Source: Halovibrio variabilis (GTDB lineage: Bacteria > Pseudomonadota > Gammaproteobacteria > Pseudomonadales > Halomonadaceae). From it: 64,000 nt of DNA. Below the pieces are notes generated by a model. That model was not told where the DNA came from. It saw only the letters and a list, made by a program, of their open reading frames with translations, and ran no database searches. The stretch is taken from NCBI RefSeq assembly GCF_007991175.1, contig NZ_BJXV01000001.1, positions 1 through 64,000 of the forward strand, in the 5' to 3' direction. Position numbers and translations under genes: made by a program. Shown here one piece after another: positions 44,258-51,563 of this stretch; position 1 is the first letter of the stretch, and every line of letters begins with the position of its first letter.

Positions 44258-45811
44258 TCAGTCAATAATGCCCTGTTCGCGGGCCATGGCGTAAGCCGCC
44301 TGAGGGCCATTCCATAGCGACGGCAGCAGGATGAATGACACCGGAATTGCGGTAATCACGATAAACTGCTGCAGCGCCGAGATTTGCCCAGCGCCCATAT
44401 AGAGCAGCACCGCCGCCATAACGGCCATGGCGATACCCCAAAAGGCGCGCATGTAAGGGCTGGGGTTATCGTGGCCTGCGCCGACGACGGCAATGGCGTA
44501 GCTCATGGAGTCGCCGGTGGTAGCGACGAAAATCGTGGTCAGTAGCAAAATGGCCAGCGCCATCACGGTGCCGCCGGGCAGCGCCTGAGCAACCGTCAAC
44601 GTGGCGACATCAAACTGGAAGTTATTCAGCGCCTCGGTGAGATCAATCACCCCGTTCAGCTGATAGTAAATGCCCGAGCCGCCGAGCAGGGTAAACCACA
44701 CGGTGGTCGCGATAGGCGCCAGAATCGCAACCGCGATGATCATTTCGCGGATGCTGCGGCCACGCGATATCCGCGCTACAAAAATCGCCATCAGCGGTGC
44801 ATAGCCGATAAACCAGGCAAAGAAAAACACCGTCCACCACTGCATCCACCAGGCGGGGGCGGTTTCGGCGGTCATGGTCGCCATGGTGAAGAACTCGCTG
44901 ACATAAGCGCCCATACCGGAAAGATAGCTATTGACTAAAAACAGCGTTGGACCAAACACAATAATGACCGCCCCGATAGCCATCGCCAGCAGTACGTTAA
45001 AGCGGCTGAGTAGTTGAATACCTTTGTGCACACCGCTCATAGCAGACAGCACGTAGATGCTGCCTAATACCGCCAGAATGATCAGTTGACCGGTATAACC
45101 CTCAGGCAGGCCCACCAGCTCATGTAGGCCGAAGCTGACCTGGGTGGCCAAAAAGCCAATTGGGCCAACGGTGCCAGCCACCAGGGCAATCACGCAGCAA
45201 GCATCAACCAAGCTGCCTAATGGGCCGCGCATTAGCCGTTCGCCGAAAATCGGGTAAAGCAGCGTGCGCGGCTGTAGCGGCTGGCCTTTTACGTAGTGGG
45301 CGTGCGCCAGCACCACGGCGGTCAAAGAACCCAGCACGGCCCAAGCCATAAAGCCCCAGTGCATAAAGGATTGCCCCAAGGCGCCGGAGACAGCGTCAGC
45401 GGTGCCTGCTTCGCTATCAAAGGCGGGCGGCGTGACCACAAAGTGGTACACCGGCTCGCCAGCGGCAAAAAAGACCCCACCACCTGCGAGCAGCGTGCAC
45501 AAAATGATCGAGAGCCACTTAAACGTGCTCATTTCCGGTGCGTCTAAGTTGCCGATTTTGGCTTTTGCCGCTGGGGTCATGGCCAAACCAATGGCGATAA
45601 AAAAGGTAAGCAGGAGCAGTAGTTGAAAGTAGCTGCCTAAGGCGCGCGCGGTCCAAGCGAAGCCTGCGCTGATGTTATCAGCCACCAGAGCGACATCGTA
45701 AAGCGACAGCGCCAAGAAGGCGACGATAAAGCCGATGCTCAAGATCAGCACGATAGGATCGCCAAGCGAAAACCGCTTGGCACCCTCGGCACTGGGGCCG
45801 GGTTGGGTCAT
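44258..45811 (-). CDS. BCCT family transporter (copy 1)
   Basis: A 517-residue secondary transporter of the betaine/choline/carnitine family with 12 membrane helices. Typical are GDPIVLILSIGFIVAFLALS, GAGGVFFA-like GGGVFFAAGEPVYHF, MHWGFMAWAVLGSL and FARWISRGRSIREMI-like VARISRGRSIREMI. In the aromatic box region WTVFFFAWFIGYAP the first Trp is kept but the next two positions (W374 and W377 in BetP numbering, by my alignment) are Phe and Tyr, so the substrate may differ from glycine betaine. Short termini, unlike osmosensing BetP. ATG at 45811; tandem duplicate of the next gene. Confidence 0.9.
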   Translation of the reverse strand: MTQPGPSAEGAKRFSLGDPIVLILSIGFIVAFLALSLYDVALVADNISAGFAWTARALGSYFQLLLLLTFFIAIGLAMTPAAKAKIGNLDAPEMSTFKWLSIILCTLLAGGGVFFAAGEPVYHFVVTPPAFDSEAGTADAVSGALGQSFMHWGFMAWAVLGSLTAVVLAHAHYVKGQPLQPRTLLYPIFGERLMRGPLGSLVDACCVIALVAGTVGPIGFLATQVSFGLHELVGLPEGYTGQLIILAVLGSIYVLSAMSGVHKGIQLLSRFNVLLAMAIGAVIIVFGPTLFLVNSYLSGMGAYVSEFFTMATMTAETAPAWWMQWWTVFFFAWFIGYAPLMAIFVARISRGRSIREMIIAVAILAPIATTVWFTLLGGSGIYYQLNGVIDLTEALNNFQFDVATLTVAQALPGGTVMALAILLLTTIFVATTGDSMSYAIAVVGAGHDNPSPYMRAFWGIAMAVMAAVLLYMGAGQISALQQFIVITAIPVSFILLPSLWNGPQAAYAMAREQGIID

Positions 45812-45949
45812 GATAAATACCTTGTGGGGAGGAGGAAAATGAAAGTAACAGCCTATCAAAGCGGGGCGTTAAGCGGTTTAACGGCCAAGTAGCCGCAGAG
45901 GATTCTGCGTCTACTGGCAGGGCTATCGGTCTATTTTAGGGTAACGCGC

Positions 45950-47518
45950 TCAGTCAATAATGCCCTGTTCGCGGGCCATGGCGTAGGCCGCTTTGGGACC
46001 ATCCCATAGCGAGGGCAGCAGGATGAACGACACGGGGATGGCGGTAATCACAATAAACTGCTGCAGCGCCGAGATTTGCCCAGCGCCCATATAGAGCAGC
46101 ACCGCCGCCATAACGGCCATGGCGATACCCCAAAAGGCCCGCATGTAAGGGTTAGGATTATCGTGGCCTGCGCCGACGACGGCAATGGCGTAGCTCATGG
46201 AGTCGCCGGTGGTAGCGACAAAGATCGTCGTCAGCACTAAGATGGCCAACGTCATCCAGGCGCCGCCCGGCAATGCCTGAGCAACCGTCAACGTGGCAAC
46301 ATCAAACTGGAAGTTATTCAGCGCCGCGGTGAGATCAATCACCCCGTTCAGCTGATAGTAAATGCCTGAGCCGCCCAGCAGGGTAAACCACACGGTGGTG
46401 GCAATCGGGGCCAGAACCGCCACCGCGATGATCATCTCGCGGATACTGCGACCGCGGGAAATGCGCGCTACAAAAATCGCTACCAGCGGGCCAAAGCCAA
46501 TAAACCAGGCAAAGAAGAACACCGTCCACCACTGCATCCACCAGGCGGGCGCGGTTTCGGCGGTGATGGTTGCCATGGGGAAGAACTCGCTCATATAGAC
46601 CCCCATGCTGGAAAGGTAGCTATTGACTAAAAATAGCGTCGGGCCAAACACGATAATCACGGCACCCACTGCCAGGGCCAGGAACACATTGAAACGGCTA
46701 AGCAGTTGCATGCCCTTATGCACGCCGCTCATGGCTGAAAGCACGTACATACTGGCTAATACCGCGAGTATGACCAATTTGCTGGTGTAGCTGTTGGCCA
46801 GACCAAACACCTCATGCAGGCCGAAACTTACCTGAGTCGCTAAAAAGCCAATGGGCCCCACCGTACCGGCGACAACGGCTATAACACAGCAGGCATCAAT
46901 GACCCCGCCCAGGGGGCCACGCATTAGCCGCTCTCCCAATAAAGGATAGAGCAGCGTGCGTGGTTGTAATGGCTGGCCTTTTACATAGTGGGCGTGGGCA
47001 AGCACGATAGCCGTTAGCGATCCGAGTACCGCCCAGCCAATGAAGCCCCAATGCATAAACGACTGTGCTAGGGCGTTGGAGACGGCTTCCACCGTGCCTG
47101 CCTCACTGCTAAAAGCGGGCGGCGTGACGATGAAATGATAGACCGGCTCGCCAGCGGCAAAAAAGACCCCGCCGCCTGCCAGCAGCGTGCACAAAATGAT
47201 CGAGAGCCACTTAAACGTGCTCATTTCTGGTGCATCTAAGTTGCCGATTTTGGCTTTTGCGGCGGGGGTGACCGCCAAGCCGATGGCAATAAAGAAAGTG
47301 AGCAGGAGCAGCAGCTGAAAATAGCTACCCAACGCTAACGCCGTCCAGGCAAACCCTTTGCTGATCGACTCAGCGACGAAGGTGACGTCGTAAAATGATA
47401 GCGCCAGGAAGGCAACGATAAAGCCGATGCTCAAGATTAAAACAATAGGATCGCCTAGCGAAAGCCGCCCGGAACCATCAATGTTGGGGGCTTCGCCTTT
47501 GGGGGCGGGGTGATTCAT
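45950..47518 (-). CDS. BCCT family transporter (copy 2)
   Basis: A 522-residue paralogue of the neighbouring transporter, with roughly nine in ten residues the same across the core and the same altered aromatic box (WTVFFFAWFIGFGP, with Phe and Phe where BetP has Trp). The N-terminus (MNHPAPKGEAPNIDGSGRLS) and residues around 110-140 and 180-220 differ most. The duplication includes about 35 bp downstream of the stop. The ATG at 47518 is chosen by comparison with the first copy. It has a separate upstream region with an orphan terminator and a palindrome. Confidence 0.9.
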   Translation of the reverse strand: MNHPAPKGEAPNIDGSGRLSLGDPIVLILSIGFIVAFLALSFYDVTFVAESISKGFAWTALALGSYFQLLLLLTFFIAIGLAVTPAAKAKIGNLDAPEMSTFKWLSIILCTLLAGGGVFFAAGEPVYHFIVTPPAFSSEAGTVEAVSNALAQSFMHWGFIGWAVLGSLTAIVLAHAHYVKGQPLQPRTLLYPLLGERLMRGPLGGVIDACCVIAVVAGTVGPIGFLATQVSFGLHEVFGLANSYTSKLVILAVLASMYVLSAMSGVHKGMQLLSRFNVFLALAVGAVIIVFGPTLFLVNSYLSSMGVYMSEFFPMATITAETAPAWWMQWWTVFFFAWFIGFGPLVAIFVARISRGRSIREMIIAVAVLAPIATTVWFTLLGGSGIYYQLNGVIDLTAALNNFQFDVATLTVAQALPGGAWMTLAILVLTTIFVATTGDSMSYAIAVVGAGHDNPNPYMRAFWGIAMAVMAAVLLYMGAGQISALQQFIVITAIPVSFILLPSLWDGPKAAYAMAREQGIID

Positions 47519-47615
47519 GTTGAATACCTTGTAGGGGCAGGGCCAGCTTAAACCGCAGCCTATCAACGCCGCTTGCTGATCGGCGTGGTGCTGATTAAGG
47601 TGCCAAATAGCAGAT

Positions 47616-47644
47616 AAAAAAAAGCGCCATTCAGAGAATGGCGC
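47616..47644 (-). terminator. Minus-strand intrinsic terminator upstream of BCCT copy 2
   Basis: On the minus strand GCGCCATTC, TCT, GAATGGCGC is followed by eight T, a textbook intrinsic terminator. It lies about 100 bp before the BCCT start codon and no gene precedes it on this strand, so it could be a leader attenuator or the 3' end of a small RNA beginning near 47700. Confidence 0.75.
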
Positions 47645-47678
47645 AAGGACAGGAAACTGAGTTCAGTATATCGCCTTT

Positions 47679-47694
47679 TTAGACTAACGTCTAA
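47679..47694. promoter_or_regulatory. Perfect palindrome, candidate TetR-type operator
   Basis: TTAGACTAACGTCTAA is a perfect 6-4-6 inverted repeat in the divergent region between BCCT copy 2 and the ABC operon. Such TAGAC-N4-GTCTA sites are typical of TetR-type regulators; alternatively it is the first hairpin of the leader RNA. Confidence 0.45.
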
Positions 47695-47696
47695 TG

Positions 47697-47745
47697 TGAT
47701 TTATTTTGGTGCGCTAGAAAAGCCCAATCGCACTATTGTGGCGCA
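47697..47745 (+). promoter_or_regulatory. Two NtrC-like sites upstream of the NitT/TauT-type ABC operon
   Basis: TGATTTATTTTGGTGCG (47697-47713) carries the right half TTGGTGC, and CGCACTATTGTGGCGCA (47729-47745) is a nearly symmetric GCAC-N7-GCGC site with 11 of 17 bases of the E. coli-type consensus. They lie 65-115 bp upstream of the -24 element. Confidence 0.5.
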
Positions 47746-47810
47746 TTGAAAGGCCATCGCTTGCCGCAGGTGGTTAACAACAAATTGATAATTAACGATA
47801 AAAATTAATC

Positions 47811-47826
47811 TGGCAATATTGCTGCA
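47811..47826 (+). promoter_or_regulatory. Sigma-54 promoter of the NitT/TauT-type ABC operon
   Basis: TGGCAATATTGCTGCA has TGGCA and TGCA with exact GG/GC spacing, 38 bp upstream of the ATG of the binding protein gene. Confidence 0.65.
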
Positions 47827-47864
47827 ATTGGTAAGGCATATTTTGTATACAAGGTAGGTTGACC

Positions 47865-48923
47865 ATGATGACGCCCGATTCTTTACGCATAGCTGCTCCG
47901 CGCCTGCTCGCTGGCTGCGCGGCGGCTTTGTTGTTGCTACCCGCCATGGGTCATGCCGACGATACTCAGATACGCTTTCAGCTGGACTGGCGTTTTGAAG
48001 GCCCCTCCGCGCCGTTTTTAATGGCCGCAGAGAAAGGCTACTTCGCCGACGAAGGGCTGGACGTTCAGATTGACTCCGGCAGCGGCTCGGCAGGGGCGAT
48101 TAATCGCGTTGCCTCGGGCGCCTATGAAATGGGCTTTGGCGATCTTAATGCACTGGTCGAGTTTCTCGCTGAAAACCCCGATGGCCCCGGTATTCAAGGC
48201 GTCTATATCGTCTATGACGGCACGCCCGCCGCGGTGTTTGCCCGCAAGGACCGCGGGATCGAAAGCCCGGCGGATTTGGCCGGTAAAACCATCGCTGCCC
48301 CCACCTTCGATACCGGCTACCGTGCCTGGGGCGTGTTTGCCGCTGCCAATGATCTGGACGCCGACGCGGTGGAATGGCAAAACGTCGACCCCACCCTGCG
48401 TGAAACCCTGCTGACCCGTGGCGATGTGGATGCGATTACCGGCTTCTACTTCACCAGCTTGCTCAACCTTGAAGAGCGCGGCATGAGTGAAGAGGACCTG
48501 ACGATTATGCCCTTCCCTGACTACGGCGTACCGCTATACGGTAACGCCATCATCGCCAGCGAATCCTTCGCCGAGGCTAATCCAGACGCCGTGAAAGGCT
48601 TTCTGCGCGCCTTCAACCGTGCCCTGGGTGAAACCATTGCCGACCCTGAAGCGGCCGTTGAGTACGTTAAAAACCGTGACGGCCTGATTGATGTGGAGAT
48701 GGAGACACGGCGCCTAAAACTGGCTATTGATGGCGTCGTCGACACTCCCGAAGTGCGCGAAAATGGCGTAGGTGGCGTGGATGACCAACGCCTGGCACAG
48801 TCGATTCAGCTGGTCGCCGATGCCTATGAGCTTGAGTCAATTCCAACGCCAGATCAGGTGTTTAATTCAAGTTACTTACCCACCCAGGAAGAGCGCATGC
48901 TGTTTTCGGCCGAGGGCGAATAA
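47865..48923 (+). CDS. NMT1/SsuA-type ABC transporter substrate-binding protein
   Basis: A 352-residue periplasmic binding protein with signal peptide (to about residue 31, AMGHA). The fold is NMT1/TauA: IRFQLDWRFEGPSAPFLMAA EKGYFADEGLDVQI, SGSGSAGAINRVASGAYEMG, GKTIAAPTFDTGYRAW, and a C-terminal helix around DQVFNSSYLP. This family binds sulfonates, nitrate, cyanate, thiamine pyrimidine precursors, riboflavin and other small solutes; the start (LDWRFEG) resembles pyrimidine/aromatic binders, but the ligand is unknown. A sigma-54 promoter argues for a nitrogen-containing ligand. First of three genes. Confidence 0.87.
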   Translation: MMTPDSLRIAAPRLLAGCAAALLLLPAMGHADDTQIRFQLDWRFEGPSAPFLMAAEKGYFADEGLDVQIDSGSGSAGAINRVASGAYEMGFGDLNALVEFLAENPDGPGIQGVYIVYDGTPAAVFARKDRGIESPADLAGKTIAAPTFDTGYRAWGVFAAANDLDADAVEWQNVDPTLRETLLTRGDVDAITGFYFTSLLNLEERGMSEEDLTIMPFPDYGVPLYGNAIIASESFAEANPDAVKGFLRAFNRALGETIADPEAAVEYVKNRDGLIDVEMETRRLKLAIDGVVDTPEVRENGVGGVDDQRLAQSIQLVADAYELESIPTPDQVFNSSYLPTQEERMLFSAEGE

Positions 48924-48925
48924 GT

Positions 48926-49708
48926 ATGTCGGCAGCGTTCGTTACCTTTGATGACGTCAGCCTTGCCTATGACCAATCGGGCAATGCCATTGAAGATATT
49001 AACTTGAGCATCCACGAGGGTGAGTTCGTCGCCTTCGTGGGCCCTTCCGGCTGCGGCAAGTCGACCTTTATGAAGCTCTGCACTGGGCTGCATGCGCCCA
49101 CCACCGGGTCGATTCAGGTGGATGGCGAGCCGGTTGCCGGGCCGCTAAAGATATCGGGCATGGCATTTCAAAACGCCAACCTGCTGCCCTGGCGCACCAC
49201 CCTGGATAATGTCTTACTGCCGTTGGAGATCGTCAAACCCTACCGCCATCAGTTTCGTAAGCGGCGCGACGAGTTTGTCGGCTGGGCGCGCAAATTGCTC
49301 AAGACCGTGGGGCTTGAGGGCTACGAAGACCAATATCCTTGGCAGCTTTCCGGCGGTATGCAGCAGCGCGCCTCGATCTGCCGGGCGCTTATTCATCAGC
49401 CGCGCCTGCTGATGCTCGATGAACCCTTTGGCGCGCTGGATGCGTTTACCCGCGAAGAGCTGTGGTGCGTGCTGCGCGATTTGTGGGAAGCGCAGCGTTT
49501 TACGGTGGTGTTAGTCACCCACGACCTGCGCGAGGCGGCGTTTTTGGCGGATACCGTCTACATCATGAGCCGCCGCCCTGGCCGGGTGATTGAACGACGC
49601 CAAATCGAGCTGCCGCGCCCACGGGCGCTGGAAACCACCTACCAAAAACCCTTTATTGATCTGGTGCAGGAACTGCGCGCTCAGATTGGTGACGTACGTA
49701 GCACTTGA
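48926..49708 (+). CDS. NitT/TauT-type ABC transporter ATP-binding protein
   Basis: A 260-residue ABC ATPase. Walker A is GPSGCGKST, the Q-loop is FQNANLLPWRTTLDNVLLPL (typical LLPW of the nitrate/taurine family), the signature is LSGGMQQR, Walker B is LLMLDEPFGALDAFT, and the switch His is in VTHDLREAAFLAD. It starts two bases after the binding-protein stop. The partner permease is 199 bp further on, beyond a REP-like repeat. Confidence 0.93.
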   Translation: MSAAFVTFDDVSLAYDQSGNAIEDINLSIHEGEFVAFVGPSGCGKSTFMKLCTGLHAPTTGSIQVDGEPVAGPLKISGMAFQNANLLPWRTTLDNVLLPLEIVKPYRHQFRKRRDEFVGWARKLLKTVGLEGYEDQYPWQLSGGMQQRASICRALIHQPRLLMLDEPFGALDAFTREELWCVLRDLWEAQRFTVVLVTHDLREAAFLADTVYIMSRRPGRVIERRQIELPRPRALETTYQKPFIDLVQELRAQIGDVRST

Positions 49709-49772
49709 TACCCGCACTTCATGGTTATTCATCAGCCTATGTGGGTTTACTATCATGTAGCTATTATGCCGA

Positions 49773-49820
49773 CTATAAAGCTGGCAGCCTAAATGGTCGC
49801 GAGCTAAAGCTACCTCCCAC
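49773..49820 (-). repeat. REP-like repeat, subfamily B, copy 4, inside an ABC operon
   Basis: Read on the minus strand this is GTGGGAGGTAGCTTTAGCTC then GCGACCATTTAGGCTGCCAGCTTTATAG, nearly the same as copy 1 at 6645. It lies in the gap (49709-49907) between the ATPase and permease genes and can form a hairpin through GAGCTaaAGCTA. The gap holds no gene. Confidence 0.78.
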
Positions 49821-49907
49821 CGGAGCTGTTATCAGGCTGGCAGAGCCAATTCCACTCTTAGTAACAAGAAACCTACTTAATATCAGTACAAAATAAAAGG
49901 CACATTT

Positions 49908-50678
49908 ATGGCACAGAATACCCCGTTAATTGAACGACTGGCGCCCTGGATCGCTGTGGTTGTACTGGTTGTCATTTGGGAAGTCACGGTGCGTTTGTTT
50001 GATGTGCCCAGCTTTATCTTCCCTAGTGCCCTGGAGACGGCCCAGGCGCTGGTGACGTATTCCGGGCCTATCGCTATGCACTCCTGGCAAACCTTCTGGA
50101 CCACGCTGATTGGCTTTGGCATGGGCGTTGCTGTGGGGCTGGTGTTGGGCTTTATCATTGGCTCGTCGCGCTTTCTGTATAACGCCTGCTACCCGCTGTT
50201 AGTGGGCTTTAATGCGATTCCTAAAGTGGCGTTTGTGCCGATCTTAGTGGTCTGGTTTGGCATTGGCTCGGTGCCGGCCATTCTCACTGCGTTCTTGATC
50301 TGCTTTTTCCCCATAGTGGTCAACGTGGCGACCGGTTTAGCCACCCTGGAACCCGAGATGGAAGACGTGCTGCGCGTATTGGGCGCGCGGCGTATGGATG
50401 TGTTGCTGAAAGTGGGCCTGCCGCGCTCGCTGCCGTACTTTTTTGCCTCGCTGAAAGTCGCCATTACGCTGGCCTTTGTGGGCACGGTGGTGTCAGAAAC
50501 CGTGGCGTCTAATCAGGGCATTGGCTACCTGATGATGAGCGCCGGTTCGCAAATGCGCATGGGGCTGGTATTTGCCGGGCTGCTGGTGATCAGCGCGATG
50601 GCGATGGTGATGTACGAGCTGTTTGCGGTATTAGAAAAGCGCATGACCGGCTGGGCGCACCGCGGTCAGAATCGCTAG
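49908..50678 (+). CDS. NitT/TauT-type ABC transporter permease
   Basis: A 256-residue BPD_transp_1 permease with six hydrophobic segments and the EAA loop in LEPEMEDVLRVLGARRMDVL LKVGLPRSLPYFFASLKVA. YPLLVGFNAIPKVAFVPILV VWFGIGSVP is the family hallmark. It completes the three-gene transporter with the upstream binding protein and ATPase despite the repeat between them. The stop lies next to the convergent DUF481 gene. Confidence 0.92.
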   Translation: MAQNTPLIERLAPWIAVVVLVVIWEVTVRLFDVPSFIFPSALETAQALVTYSGPIAMHSWQTFWTTLIGFGMGVAVGLVLGFIIGSSRFLYNACYPLLVGFNAIPKVAFVPILVVWFGIGSVPAILTAFLICFFPIVVNVATGLATLEPEMEDVLRVLGARRMDVLLKVGLPRSLPYFFASLKVAITLAFVGTVVSETVASNQGIGYLMMSAGSQMRMGLVFAGLLVISAMAMVMYELFAVLEKRMTGWAHRGQNR

Positions 50679-50680
50679 GT

Positions 50681-51463
50681 TTACCAACGATAAAGCAAGG
50701 ACGCGCTGGTGGTGGTGTCGGTACGCTCGCGGGTGTCGTCGGGCGGTTGGGAGTTGTGTTTGATCTCGTGGGATAAGCGCAACGACAGCTTCGAGTTAAG
50801 CTGGGCGGTGAGCGCCGTTAGCGCGCGCGAGGTGGTGTTCTGATCGGTATACTCCACCGACATCTCCTGCTGAATATCGGCGTAGTCAGAAAAAACCCAA
50901 TGGTAATCCAGCGCCGTATAGGCCACCGCCAGGCGGTAATCATCGTGATCGCGCAGTCGGTCGTCACGGTAGCCGGGGCCTGCTTCTAGCGACAACGTAT
51001 GAATATCACCGTCTAAAATCTGCCGCCCGTAGCCGCCAATCGCTGAAAGCTGCTGATCGTAGCCGGCAAAGCGGTCTTTCTCCCAGCGGGCAAACCCAAA
51101 CAGATAGTGCGGACCATCTAGCTCATAGCGCTCGCGCCCGGAAAGTAAGTATTGCTCGGCGCTGGTTTCGCCGTTTTTGCTGACGTTGCGTACTTCACCG
51201 CGCAGCGAATAGGTGAATTTGCCGGTCAACCATGTCAGTCGCGTTTTACCAATCAGCGTTTGGCTATCGGTGTTGCCGGTTAAATGGGTAAAGCCGAGCT
51301 CGGCATTGCCACTGAACACGGGCGCATCATCAGGCGGTGGGGGCGGGCCATAAAATGGGTTGGCATAAGCGGCCGCTATCCATAGCGGCCCGCAGGCTAG
51401 CACGAGCGTCCACCGAACGATGGCTACAATGATTGCCACAACATCCCTCCTTGAGTAAGGCAT
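50681..51463 (-). CDS. DUF481 outer-membrane beta-barrel protein
   Basis: A 260-residue protein with a signal sequence (hydrophobic to AAAYA, about residue 34) and a proline-rich start (YGPPPPPDDAP), then DUF481: SGNAELGFTHLTGNTDSQTL IGKTRLTWLTGKFTY, repeated amphipathic strands and a terminal LLYRW with the aromatic end of an outer-membrane barrel. Its role is unknown. Homologues such as YdiY in E. coli are salt- or acid-inducible. Confidence 0.85.
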   Translation of the reverse strand: MPYSRRDVVAIIVAIVRWTLVLACGPLWIAAAYANPFYGPPPPPDDAPVFSGNAELGFTHLTGNTDSQTLIGKTRLTWLTGKFTYSLRGEVRNVSKNGETSAEQYLLSGRERYELDGPHYLFGFARWEKDRFAGYDQQLSAIGGYGRQILDGDIHTLSLEAGPGYRDDRLRDHDDYRLAVAYTALDYHWVFSDYADIQQEMSVEYTDQNTTSRALTALTAQLNSKLSLRLSHEIKHNSQPPDDTRERTDTTTSASLLYRW

Positions 51464-51563
51464 TCGGTCATTATATCAGCGAACGTTGACACCAAGTGAC
51501 AACGATTAACGGGGTTTGCTGGCGCGTGTCATAATGCGGCTGTTACGTATTTCGAGTGTACTT

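Noticed and set aside
47575..47610. Possible minus-strand sigma-54 promoter for BCCT copy 2 (GGTGCCA region)
   Set aside because: The GC doublet is displaced by one base and the rest of the -12 element is absent.
51516..51563. Extended N-terminus of the sensor kinase
   Set aside because: The upstream TTG and ATG lack ribosome sites and the added residues do not resemble the family.
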